Source of the DNA: Nitrospinota bacterium
GTDB lineage: Bacteria > Nitrospinota > Nitrospinia > Nitrospinales > VA-1
Assembly (NCBI GenBank): GCA_022567815.1
Contig: JADFGI010000029.1
Span: 1 to 14,430, forward strand
Length of the DNA stretch: 14,430 nucleotides
Direction of reading: 5' to 3'
This document shows positions 1-6,855 of this stretch, one piece after another (the first letter of the stretch is position 1; each line of letters starts with the position of its first letter). Below the pieces are notes generated by a model. That model ran no database searches, was not told where the DNA came from, and was given only the letters and a program-made list of their open reading frames with translations. The position numbers and the translations under genes are program-made.

Positions 1-28
1 AAGTATTTTCAATCAATTCTTTATACAT
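1..28 (-). CDS. 5' end of a gene leaving the left edge (partial, unknown product)
   Basis: On the minus strand an ATG at 28-26 opens a frame reading MYKELIENT before the window ends, with no stop. It is preceded by an AGGA Shine-Dalgarno core (complement of 37-40) at an 8-nt spacing, which is the best-formed ribosome site on this strand in the window. Only nine codons are visible, so the product cannot be named. The upstream stretch 29-95 is AT-rich, as expected of a promoter. The alternative is a chance ATG with a chance purine run. Confidence 0.5.
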
Positions 29-36
29 TAATCGTT

Positions 37-40
37 TCCT
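37..40 (-). promoter_or_regulatory. Shine-Dalgarno site of the left-edge gene
   Basis: The minus strand reads AGGAA followed by CGATTA and then ATG. Spacing from AGGA to the start codon is 8 nt. This site is the main reason for calling the partial gene at 1-28. Confidence 0.45.
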
Positions 41-95
41 AATAAATGAATCACACAATGACTTTATGCTTAGTCAAATATATAATTCCCAAACG

Positions 96-124
96 TTTTC
101 AGGGCCTCGCGTAGCGTCAGGCCC
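96..124. repeat. Short REP-like hairpin just downstream of the PLD-like gene (copy 1)
   Basis: Plus-strand TTTTC is followed by GGGCCT (102-107), an 11-base loop and AGGCCC (119-124), a perfect 6-bp stem. The same layout (TTTTCAGGGC, CG, GCGTCAG, CC) recurs on the minus strand at 4796-4830. There is no T-run after the stem on either strand, so it is not a classical intrinsic terminator, although its position 23 bp beyond the stop at 147 would suit a 3'-end structure. Confidence 0.5.
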
Positions 125-146
125 AAGCTTCCTTCCACATAGTGGG

Positions 147-1484
147 CTATTCCCGGTACTCGATATGCAGGCGGTAAATCAATCCGGTTCGGTTATCTTC
201 CGGGATTTCGGCGTTGGGTTTGGCAAAACAAATGAGCTCGAAGGAAATCGTGTTCTCACCATCTTTAATGAATTTTTCAATATCGATGATGAACGGGTCG
301 GGATAATCGGACCCGCCGAACTCCTGATTCATTCCGACATCGTTGACGGTGATGTGGCAGGCATCGTCGGAACGCAGGAGCAACTCGGCCCGGATGATCG
401 ACTCCTGTTTCCCTGGCGGAATATCGAATTGCACCCGGAATTTGTTTTGACTGCCAGTTTTCGCCTCTTCCAGGGTCGCCGATTCCCGGATCCAAATCCA
501 ATGGCTCCCCTTGATCGTCCGCCAACCAGGGTCCATCTGGGCGATGGATGCCGGTCGCCAACTTTCGGTCTGGGTATCGTAGAAATCCGTTTCCCTGCCG
601 CTGGAGAGAACAAGCGTTTTGGTTTTTGATCCCAGCGATTCGACGGGCGTGAAATTCACCGGTTTGCTGTTCTCCCACATCAGGTTGTTCATTTCCTGCC
701 AGTAATCGTACATCCCGTTTTTTTTGTTGACGACCATCATGCTGGGCCGTGGGGTGGACCGCCCAAGGTAAGGACCGATATCGGCGATGATGACGCCAGT
801 CGAATCGCCGGAATCCACCGATATAAATGAATGCGAAGGAATCGTGTCATAGGTATGAACGATCAATTTGGCCTTTCCCGAATATCCCGCCGTCTCTTCA
901 ATTTCATCTTGAACCCGTTGCAACAGCAAAAGCGAGGTTTTGATTTCGTTGAGAAATGTGTGTTTGCCTCCCCCCTGCTTGGTTATCAGTTCCACCACCT
1001 GGGAGTCAGGGTCCATGAGCAAAAGCTTTACATTGATTCCCTTGAGAACTTTTTCCTTGAGAAGCTCCCTGCTGGATGTGGAAATGGACAGAAGGGACGA
1101 ACCGCCTATGAATATCTCCCGCTTTACCTTTTTGAACAGTCCCTCGAAGGACGTTGCCGACCCCAGTTCGGAACGGTTCTTGTAAATCCCCTGAATTCCC
1201 AATCTCACAGCGTCCGGATTTAGGATTTCCTGCAAGGCCTGCTTGTATTCCCGGAAGGTCAGGTCGCGCAAAAAAACTTCGTAACCGAAGGAAACGATTC
1301 CGATCAATGCGATCAGCAAGGAAAATTCTTTAATGGGATGGAGCCAAATATTGTCCTGAGAGAGAAATTGATCCACGGCAATATTAATCGACGCGCCCAC
1401 AACAAATATGACCACCGCCAAAAATGCGATCCGGTCGTGTACCCATTGCCGAATATTCGGTCCGCTTTTAAATGATTTTCGCAT
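147..1484 (-). CDS. Two-TM membrane protein with degenerate PLD-like domain and C-terminal beta-sandwich
   Basis: This is a 445-aa protein starting at ATG 1484 with GGAG just upstream. Hydrophobic segments at residues about 18-37 and 52-72 form a membrane hairpin, leaving most of the protein on one side. Residues about 90-270 resemble the PLD-like (DUF5919-type) fold: a KREIFIGGSSLLSIS strand, then NVKLLLMDPDS, then a TYDTIPSHSF...GVIIADIGPYLG section. The HxKxxxxD catalytic motif of true phospholipase D enzymes is not present, so catalysis is doubtful and ligand sensing is as likely. Residues about 310-445 look like a galactose-binding-type beta-sandwich (WIWIRESA, then AELLLRSDDACHITVND, then IEKFIKDGENTISFEL). 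It stands alone: 182 bp separate it from the upstream VWA gene, so it probably has its own promoter. Domain calls are by eye; the membrane topology is the firmest part. Confidence 0.85.
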   Translation of the reverse strand: MRKSFKSGPNIRQWVHDRIAFLAVVIFVVGASINIAVDQFLSQDNIWLHPIKEFSLLIALIGIVSFGYEVFLRDLTFREYKQALQEILNPDAVRLGIQGIYKNRSELGSATSFEGLFKKVKREIFIGGSSLLSISTSSRELLKEKVLKGINVKLLLMDPDSQVVELITKQGGGKHTFLNEIKTSLLLLQRVQDEIEETAGYSGKAKLIVHTYDTIPSHSFISVDSGDSTGVIIADIGPYLGRSTPRPSMMVVNKKNGMYDYWQEMNNLMWENSKPVNFTPVESLGSKTKTLVLSSGRETDFYDTQTESWRPASIAQMDPGWRTIKGSHWIWIRESATLEEAKTGSQNKFRVQFDIPPGKQESIIRAELLLRSDDACHITVNDVGMNQEFGGSDYPDPFIIDIEKFIKDGENTISFELICFAKPNAEIPEDNRTGLIYRLHIEYRE

Positions 1485-1666
1485 GTTCTCCGATTAGAGT
1501 AAGTAATCTAGTAAGAAGGGGAATTGTGTGGTGGCACAGGTCTTCCATCCCATGCCTGTTCTGGCTAAATTAATTACATTCAGCAAACAGCCCTTTGGCG
1601 AACGATATTACCTGAAATCCAATGCCTTCACAATGAGCATTATGTGAGGATGTTCTTCAGAGACTG

Positions 1667-3958
1667 TCAACTCAAACCCGATTTCCTGCGAGCCCACCAA
1701 TCGATCATGAGAAACCCCACCAACAAGCCATAGGACCACCAGTTATCCCACAAGGAAAACGTTTTTCTTTTTGTTTGTACCATGACTTCCGGGTTCTCAA
1801 ACCTGTAACCGGAAAGGTCTTTGGGCCCGTCCAGGATCACATATTGACCGCCAGTGATCCCGGCAATATTTTTCAGCAAGGAGGCGTTGACAAGAGGTCT
1901 GTCAAACTCCGCCGTCTCCTCAAACACGCCAAAGCTGATTTTGTCGGAAATCCTGTCGCCTTTCCGGTTCAATTCAATTTGAACGGCATAAAATCCTTCC
2001 CGGTCAGGCAGAAATTGAAAAGCGCCGTCTCCATTTTGATCCGATTCCAAAACGTGTTTTTCAGTCTCGCCGGAAACTTTGGTGAGGGTCAGGTTCACCT
2101 TTTCTCCAGAGGCGGGTGTGTAGTCTTCCTTGAGAACATTGAATCTGACGAGAACCTCCTCGCCTTTCTTGTACCGTTCCTTATCGGATTCCAGTCGCAA
2201 TAGACGAGTTTCCGGCGCGTTGGTCATCCAGCCGATCACATTATTCCAGAACTTTTCATAGTACCTGCCACTCCCGCCCTCCCCCACTCTGCGGAAATTC
2301 CAGTTCCAGGACGAATCGGTCGCCAGGACAGCGGTCCTGCCTTTGCCCATTTTGGCGACGGCTAGAACAGGTACCAGGCTTCCCTCTTTTTTATAACCAA
2401 CCAAAACGTGGGATTCGGGTTTGGCAATCAGGCCGAGATTCAGGCCGTTCAACAGCGGCAGGGATTGCCAGGTCTTTTGGTTGAATGCATCCTTCTTTTC
2501 CAACCGGAGGATGGGATGGTGCTGTAGATTTTTTTCCACCACCGGCCTGAACTCCTCACTCGAAAAAATTTTCCTTCCCCTTTGCATGGTGACGGGCAAG
2601 ATATCCTCTATCGGGGTCCGGTCGTAGCCGCCTCCCTGAAAAGAGAGTTCTCCGCCAATCATCAGAAAAGCCCCGCCTCCTTGAACATAGGATTTGATGT
2701 TGTTGAGTAAATTTTTATCGATGAACGACTCAAAACGAAAATTCTGGAAGATAACCAGATCAAACGAATTGAGATAATCGTTGAACAACAGGTTGGAAGG
2801 AAAAGGTATCAAGCTGAGTTCCGAGGTTGGCGCGGCCACATCGTCGCTCAGCGTCCTCAGAATAAAAAAGGACAACAGGTCCACCTTGGGATTGCTGACC
2901 AGCACCTCGCGCAGGTAACGGGAGTCCCAGGAAGGACGTCCATTAAGATGAAGGATGCGGGTGCGGTCGCGGATGACCTTGACCTGAAAATGCCTGCGGT
3001 TGTTCGATGCAATGGATTCCCCGGCAAACAGGGGTACGGACAAAGAATAAACCCGCTGACCCAGATCTCTGGGGGTGAACTGCAAATCCACCTTGTATGA
3101 AGCCTGATCTTTGCGAATCTCCACCATTTTCGAAATAAGAATGTTTTTGCCCTCTTTAAGCACCAGAGGAATATTTTTGTTTCCCATGGATGAGGCATAC
3201 AGGGAAACCGTAAGGTGGATCGGCTGATGAACAAACCCGAAGTCGGGGACATCGAGACTTTGTATGGACAAGTCCTTGAAGGATTCATTGGTTCCCGCCT
3301 GAAAGGTGTGAACAGGGCTCTTGAAACCAGCCAGTATCTCCACCAATCCACTCGAAGGATCGCCAGACGACTGGGTCAGATCGGCGCCATCGGTGAACAG
3401 GAAAACCCCTGCAAGGGGTTTCTTTTCATAATGTTTTTTTAAATCCGCGAAGACTTTGCTGTAATCGGTGTTTGGCATATGGGCATGGTAATGCCCATCG
3501 ACATCGCTAGAGAGTTCGATATGGTCTGAAATGAAAAAGGTGTCCACACTAAAATCCTTTTTCAAACCGGCAAAATAATCCTTGTTCGCCTCCAGGGTTT
3601 GGAGCACCAGGTCGATTCTCTTTTCTTCCGTGGGAAAGGTTTTGATGGACATGCTCTTACTGCCGTCCAGCAATATGGCAATGGAATTTTTCTGGGAATG
3701 GCTTTTTTTCAACTCCAGTTGTGGTTTGAGCAGAAGAAGCCCGAGCAAAAGAAACGTAGAGACTCTTAGACTGAACAGTAAAACTTTTTTCAGCCGTGAG
3801 GGAATACGCGAGAGGCTGGTCCAAAAAAACCATAAGGCCAGGGGAACCGACACGCCCAAAATAGCGATGATGGCCTCGCTGTTTTCAGGCGCCCATTGGA
3901 TGTCCCATTCATTATATTCCGCCAGGCCGGGACCGAAGAATTCGATGAGGAAATTCAC
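1667..3958 (-). CDS. Membrane-anchored VWA / glutamine-amidotransferase-like protein (BatA-like)
   Basis: This 763-aa protein starts at GTG 3958-3956, overlapping the stop of the DUF4159 gene (GTGA), so it is probably translated by coupling; no separate ribosome site is evident. Two helices (about 28-47 and 58-78) are followed by a von Willebrand A domain with an intact MIDAS: D98-G-S-K-S102, a likely T164, and T189-D190 in FLFTDGAD. Residues about 230-330 look like an Ig-type domain. Residues about 332-575 are the GATase1-like fold (ILHLNGRPSWDSRYLR, then GGGAFLMIGGELSFQGGGY) without a nucleophilic Cys, as is common in this branch, so it is probably non-enzymatic. A second beta-sandwich (about 585-690) and a C-terminal helix (about 740-757) with a WARRK cytoplasmic end follow. 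In this family the VWA part binds protein partners at the cell envelope in a metal-dependent way. The MoxR ATPase and DUF58 genes usually linked to it are not seen here. Confidence 0.9.
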   Translation of the reverse strand: MNFLIEFFGPGLAEYNEWDIQWAPENSEAIIAILGVSVPLALWFFWTSLSRIPSRLKKVLLFSLRVSTFLLLGLLLLKPQLELKKSHSQKNSIAILLDGSKSMSIKTFPTEEKRIDLVLQTLEANKDYFAGLKKDFSVDTFFISDHIELSSDVDGHYHAHMPNTDYSKVFADLKKHYEKKPLAGVFLFTDGADLTQSSGDPSSGLVEILAGFKSPVHTFQAGTNESFKDLSIQSLDVPDFGFVHQPIHLTVSLYASSMGNKNIPLVLKEGKNILISKMVEIRKDQASYKVDLQFTPRDLGQRVYSLSVPLFAGESIASNNRRHFQVKVIRDRTRILHLNGRPSWDSRYLREVLVSNPKVDLLSFFILRTLSDDVAAPTSELSLIPFPSNLLFNDYLNSFDLVIFQNFRFESFIDKNLLNNIKSYVQGGGAFLMIGGELSFQGGGYDRTPIEDILPVTMQRGRKIFSSEEFRPVVEKNLQHHPILRLEKKDAFNQKTWQSLPLLNGLNLGLIAKPESHVLVGYKKEGSLVPVLAVAKMGKGRTAVLATDSSWNWNFRRVGEGGSGRYYEKFWNNVIGWMTNAPETRLLRLESDKERYKKGEEVLVRFNVLKEDYTPASGEKVNLTLTKVSGETEKHVLESDQNGDGAFQFLPDREGFYAVQIELNRKGDRISDKISFGVFEETAEFDRPLVNASLLKNIAGITGGQYVILDGPKDLSGYRFENPEVMVQTKRKTFSLWDNWWSYGLLVGFLMIDWWARRKSGLS
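3955..3958 (-). other. 4-bp stop/start overlap (GTGA), translational coupling
   Basis: On the minus strand the TGA stop of the DUF4159 gene (3957-3955) overlaps the GTG start of the VWA gene (3958-3956). No purine-rich site at proper spacing is visible before the GTG, so re-initiation after the upstream stop is the likely mode of translation. Confidence 0.8.
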
Positions 3959-4719
3959 TTTGAATGGTATCTTCGCAATCTTTCGAGAATGATAGGCAAA
4001 TGCACCATGTCCTTTTTATAATCCAGGGTCAGGGAATACATGACGATGTTGACCCCCAGCCGGATACTCCCCTGCCTTTGCCTGCTTGAGCCGGCGACGA
4101 TGTCATAATTCCAATGCCCCAGTTTATTCTTGGACCACGCGCCGCCAAGGTCGTTGGTAGAATAAACCAGAACCGTCCGGCCTTTAATGGAAATTCCTTC
4201 GAGAAAAGGATTGAGAATGACGCGCCCCGCCGCCCGGTTGATCAAATAAAATGACCGGTAAATAGAGTGGTCCCTGGGTATTTTCTGTAAAGGAATTTTA
4301 GAGAACAGTTGGGAGATCAGGTTCCTCACCGATGCGTCGAATTCCGAGTGGATTTTAGAAGAGTTGTCATCGATCAAAAGAAATCCGCCGAACCCCAGGT
4401 AATGCCGCAGTATCCGCAATTCCTTTGGAGAAAAAGGCTCGAACCCGGCGTTTCCCGCCAAATAAATAAAAGGATAGTGGTATAAATTGGGATCGGTGAG
4501 CGCTATTTCGATGGGTTCCCGATTGACCTCGATGGAGGTTCTCCGCGCCAACTGAGCCATCAAACTTCTCACCGCTTCTGGCCGGGGCCGGTAGTCGCCG
4601 CCCCGGTACTTGATTATGGGGAGCGTCAATTTGGAATAATCCGCCGAAGCTGTCGGCGCAAATAAAAAACTGCCGCCTATAACTGCAACACCCATCATAA
4701 TGGAAAAAATAAAGCGCAT
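3955..4719 (-). CDS. DUF4159 domain protein, secreted
   Basis: This 254-aa protein starts at ATG 4719 with a weak AGG nearby. A clear signal peptide (MRFIFS, a hydrophobic run, then TASA/DY) predicts cleavage after residue 26 and a periplasmic mature protein. The rest matches DUF4159: LPIIKYRGGDYRPRPEAV near the N-terminus, FIYLAGNAGFEPFSPKELRILRHYL, GGFLLIDDNSS, RDHSIYRSFYLI, and a C-terminal ...GVNIVMYSLTLDYK segment. DUF4159 has a glutamine-amidotransferase-like fold and is usually found next to VWA/BatA-type genes, as here. It is the first gene of a two-gene operon and overlaps the VWA gene by 4 bp. Its biochemical role is not known; a shared envelope function with the VWA partner is inferred from the coupling. 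Confidence 0.9.
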   Translation of the reverse strand: MRFIFSIMMGVAVIGGSFLFAPTASADYSKLTLPIIKYRGGDYRPRPEAVRSLMAQLARRTSIEVNREPIEIALTDPNLYHYPFIYLAGNAGFEPFSPKELRILRHYLGFGGFLLIDDNSSKIHSEFDASVRNLISQLFSKIPLQKIPRDHSIYRSFYLINRAAGRVILNPFLEGISIKGRTVLVYSTNDLGGAWSKNKLGHWNYDIVAGSSRQRQGSIRLGVNIVMYSLTLDYKKDMVHLPIILERLRRYHSK

Positions 4720-4759
4720 GACCTGAGTTTAAACAGGATTTCCTTTGTTTTCAACCCCA

Positions 4760-4795
4760 CGCCGCCACGCGGCGAGGAAGAGCCTGCTACGCAGG
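4760..4795. repeat. Two adjacent short hairpins
   Basis: CGCCGC (4760-4765) pairs with GCGGCG (4769-4774) across a 3-base loop. CCTGC (4783-4787) pairs with GCAGG (4791-4795) across a 3-base loop. Both are tight and GC-rich. They sit directly beside the REP-like hairpin at 4796-4826, so the three probably belong to one structured element. Confidence 0.55.
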
Positions 4796-4830
4796 AGGGC
4801 TGACGCTCACTTCGTTCACGAGCCCTGAAA
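4796..4830. repeat. Short REP-like hairpin (copy 2, inverted relative to copy 1)
   Basis: AGGGCT (4796-4801) pairs with AGCCCT (4821-4826) around a 19-base loop, followed by GAAAA. Read on the minus strand it begins TTTTCAGGGC and ends GCGTCAGCCCT, matching the layout of the hairpin at 96-124 apart from loop length and one stem base pair. Two related copies about 4.7 kb apart, both intergenic, suggest a dispersed repeat family. Confidence 0.5.
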
Positions 4831-4913
4831 ACCACCCATATCGTCGTCGCGAGCCGCTGAAAGTGGCGTGGCCGTTATAATATTCCTAAGCTTTCGTGCC
4901 CCGCAGGGGTAGA

Positions 4914-4927
4914 TCCAGAATTCTGGA
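4914..4927. repeat. 14-bp perfect palindrome
   Basis: TCCAGAATTCTGGA is self-complementary over 14 bases with no central spacer. It follows a CCCC-GCA-GGGG mini-hairpin (4899-4909) and precedes a TTCGTCG...CGACGG imperfect repeat (about 4932-4963). It could be a dimeric-regulator operator or the edge of a REP-type unit. Its position about 150 bp upstream of the plus-strand start is rather far for a simple repressor site, and a single copy cannot decide. Confidence 0.5.
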
Positions 4928-5072
4928 TTGCTTCGTCGCCCTTGGCTTCTCGCAACGACGGGTTATGCAATGGTCTCTTGTGTAAGAGGAATAAATTTTG
5001 CCTAACTCTTATCCACTGGGTTAGACTGATTTCCAACCATTTTACGGATGAATATAACTGGATATTAATACG

Positions 5073-6164
5073 GTGAAACCCCCTGTCCTGCTAAATCCCG
5101 GCCCGGTAAACGTGACGCCCAGAGTGCGCGACGCCTTGTTGAGGGGCGATTTATGCCATCGCGAAGTTGAGTTTTCCGACTTGATGGGGGCCATCCGGCA
5201 AAAATTACTGCAAGTATTTGATATCGAGGATGAATACGCGTCCGTCCTGGTTTCCGGTTCGGGAACCGCCGCCCTGGAAATGGGAGTCTCCTCCTGTTTG
5301 AGTCCGGGAAAATCCATTCTGATAATACAAAATGGAGTGTACGGGGCACGCATCGCCAAAATCGCAGAGATTTATCAATTTCCCAAACACGTTTTGAACT
5401 ACGAATGGGGCAAACCGCCGCGCATGGATGATGTGGAAACCGCTTTGAAAGAACATCCCGATATTGAAGTGGTCGCCCTCGTTCATCATGAAACCACTAC
5501 CGGACTGCTGAACCCGCTGGAAGCAGTGGGCGGCCTTGCCCGCAAGTACGAAAAAAAATTCCTCGTCGATTGCATCAGTTCTCTTGCGGGAGATGCGATT
5601 GACTTTACCACATGCCCTATGGATTTCGCCATCGGAACGGCCAACAAATGTATTCAGGGACTCCCCGGCGTGGCCTTCGTTTTATTTCGTAAAAATGATC
5701 TTTGCAGACTGAAGAATATTCCCGCCAGATCACTTTACTTTAACTTGATGGAAAGCCATCGCGCCCAGGAGTCCGGGGACACGCTGTTCACTCCGGCGGT
5801 ACAAATCCATTACGCTCTCGACGAGGCCCTCGATGAATTGATGGAAGAAACCGTCGCGGGACGAATCCAACGTTACAAAGATGCCGCGGATTTATTCCGC
5901 AAAGGCTTTTCTGAAATAGGACTGGAATTTCTGATTCCCGAAGGCCGCCGCTCCAATTGCCTTACCGCCCTCCGCCTTCCGGAAGGCATCGCCTATTCGG
6001 ACTTGCATGCCTGGCTGAAAAGCAAAGGCTTTGTGATATACGCCGGACAGGGCAATCTGCAAAATAAAATTTTTCGCATCGCCAATATGGGCGACCTAAA
6101 AATAGAGGATATCGAAACTTGCCTGCAGGTTCTCAAGGAATCCTGCTCCGCAAAAACTCAATAA
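5073..6164 (+). CDS. Class V PLP aminotransferase, PhnW-like (2-aminoethylphosphonate/alanine-glyoxylate transaminase family)
   Basis: This 363-aa protein has the normal length for the family. It begins MKPPVLLNPGPVNVTPRV, the typical amino end of this class, which supports the GTG start at 5073; the ATG at 5048 is out of frame and soon stops. SGSGTAALE (61-69) is the phosphate-binding loop, VDCISS (165-170) contains the Asp (D166) that contacts the PLP ring, and K192 in GTANKCIQGLPG is the Schiff-base lysine. R335 in FRIANMGD is the likely carboxylate-binding arginine. HHETTTGLLNP and NKCIQGLPG resemble 2-aminoethylphosphonate-pyruvate transaminase more than serine or plain alanine-glyoxylate enzymes. 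Expected chemistry is amino transfer from a small amine or amino acid to pyruvate or glyoxylate in the cytoplasm. No other phosphonate gene is visible, so the exact substrate is open. It heads an operon with the gene 12 bp downstream. Confidence 0.9.
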   Translation: MKPPVLLNPGPVNVTPRVRDALLRGDLCHREVEFSDLMGAIRQKLLQVFDIEDEYASVLVSGSGTAALEMGVSSCLSPGKSILIIQNGVYGARIAKIAEIYQFPKHVLNYEWGKPPRMDDVETALKEHPDIEVVALVHHETTTGLLNPLEAVGGLARKYEKKFLVDCISSLAGDAIDFTTCPMDFAIGTANKCIQGLPGVAFVLFRKNDLCRLKNIPARSLYFNLMESHRAQESGDTLFTPAVQIHYALDEALDELMEETVAGRIQRYKDAADLFRKGFSEIGLEFLIPEGRRSNCLTALRLPEGIAYSDLHAWLKSKGFVIYAGQGNLQNKIFRIANMGDLKIEDIETCLQVLKESCSAKTQ

Positions 6165-6168
6165 GGAG
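6164..6168 (+). promoter_or_regulatory. Shine-Dalgarno site of the 222-aa gene
   Basis: AGGAG begins on the last base of the aminotransferase TAA stop and sits 8 nt before ATG 6177. This fixes the downstream start and indicates both genes are read from one transcript. Confidence 0.75.
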
Positions 6169-6176
6169 AGAAATTT

Positions 6177-6845
6177 ATGAGACTTTATGAGTTGATGCGG
6201 GAATATGCGGTGGAAACCCAAGTCAAGCGGGAACCCTCCACTCCCACGCCAGAGTTGGGTCACAGTCTCTCATTGTTTCACTCCGGGTTGCTGGAGGCTG
6301 GGCTGTCCTCGGAAGGACCGGAAGATAACCCCCTGCTGACCGCATCACCTCTGGACATCGACGGCGTCTGCCTCAGTTATTTTGTCGTGGCCTTCCTGCC
6401 TTTCAGTTCCATCTCAAAAGAAGACGAAATGAACACCATTTTGTTTGAGGTGTTTTCCTTTTTTAAATGGATGGATAAGAATGGCATTGAACACGGCCTG
6501 GCGCAACGCAATCTGATGGGAATGATAAAGGATTTGTGCTCCATGCAGGAACGATGTCTCACGCTCAGTCACCTTCTCGATAACGAATCTGAACGTGTTC
6601 TGGAGACCCATCCCGATATCGTCAAAACGGTCAACGATGTTTTCACTGTGATGAAAATCGAGAATAACACCGTAACTCTTGAGGGCCAACGGGACAAGGA
6701 AGCGTTTCGTTTGCGCCTGCCTGCGGACATTCTTCCCTTGATAAAATTAAACGATTCCCTGGAACTGGTATTGGGAGACACTTCGGAGAGATGGGTGCTC
6801 ATCGAAGCGGGGCAGGTGTTTCCCGATTTCCCAATGGATGATTGA
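6177..6845 (+). CDS. Conserved-looking hypothetical protein (222 aa), operon partner of the aminotransferase
   Basis: The product is not recognised. The start is well set by an AGGAG site and a 12-bp gap after the aminotransferase. There is no signal peptide; a hydrophobic stretch at about 62-78 (DIDGVCLSYFVVAFLPF) is too mixed for a sure membrane helix, so the protein is probably soluble. Residues 1-55 are charged and Pro/Ser-rich; about 80-140 looks helical (ILFEVFSFFKWMDKNGI, then RNLMGMIKDLCSMQERCLTL). The tail, about 150-218, has alternating strands (VFTVMKIENNTVTLEG, then LRLPADILPLIKLNDSLELVLGD, then WVLIEAGQVFP) suggesting a small beta-barrel or SH3/OB-like domain. Co-transcription suggests a link to the transaminase reaction or its regulation, but nothing in the sequence shows a catalytic site. 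Confidence 0.8.
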   Translation: MRLYELMREYAVETQVKREPSTPTPELGHSLSLFHSGLLEAGLSSEGPEDNPLLTASPLDIDGVCLSYFVVAFLPFSSISKEDEMNTILFEVFSFFKWMDKNGIEHGLAQRNLMGMIKDLCSMQERCLTLSHLLDNESERVLETHPDIVKTVNDVFTVMKIENNTVTLEGQRDKEAFRLRLPADILPLIKLNDSLELVLGDTSERWVLIEAGQVFPDFPMDD

Positions 6846-6855
6846 TTCTATAAGA

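Larger units (their letters stand above)
4720..5072. promoter_or_regulatory. Divergent intergenic region with clustered hairpins
   Basis: These 353 bp separate the DUF4159 gene (-) from the aminotransferase gene (+), so both promoters should lie here. No reading frame of substance is present. The left two-thirds contains stacked inverted repeats: a 6-bp stem at 4760-4774, 5-bp at 4783-4795, 6-bp at 4796-4826, CCCC/GGGG at 4899-4909, a 14-bp palindrome at 4914-4927 and a CGTCG/CGACG pair around 4934-4961. The right third, about 4980-5072, is plainer and more AT-rich and is the better place for the plus-strand promoter, but no convincing -35/-10 pair could be fixed. Confidence 0.6.

Noticed and set aside
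66..629. 187-codon plus-strand frame over the PLD-like gene
   Set aside because: It overlaps the beta-sandwich coding region antisense and reads as an unstructured Pro/Gly/Arg-rich chain; the minus-strand product has coherent membrane and domain features.
1525..1565. ACAGG...CCTGT inverted repeat downstream of the VWA gene as a terminator
   Set aside because: The stem is only 5 bp with a loop of more than 12 bases and no T-run, too weak to call.
1573..1602. Possible promoter for the PLD-like gene on the minus strand (TTCGCC, 18 bases, TGTAAT)
   Set aside because: The -10 is good (5 of 6), but the -35 matches only 3 of 6 and no other support exists, so it is not listed as a feature.
5041..5068. 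Possible promoter TTTACG, 16 bases, TATTAA before the aminotransferase
   Set aside because: It would place the transcription start on or within the GTG start codon, so it would need leaderless translation; the match to consensus is only moderate.
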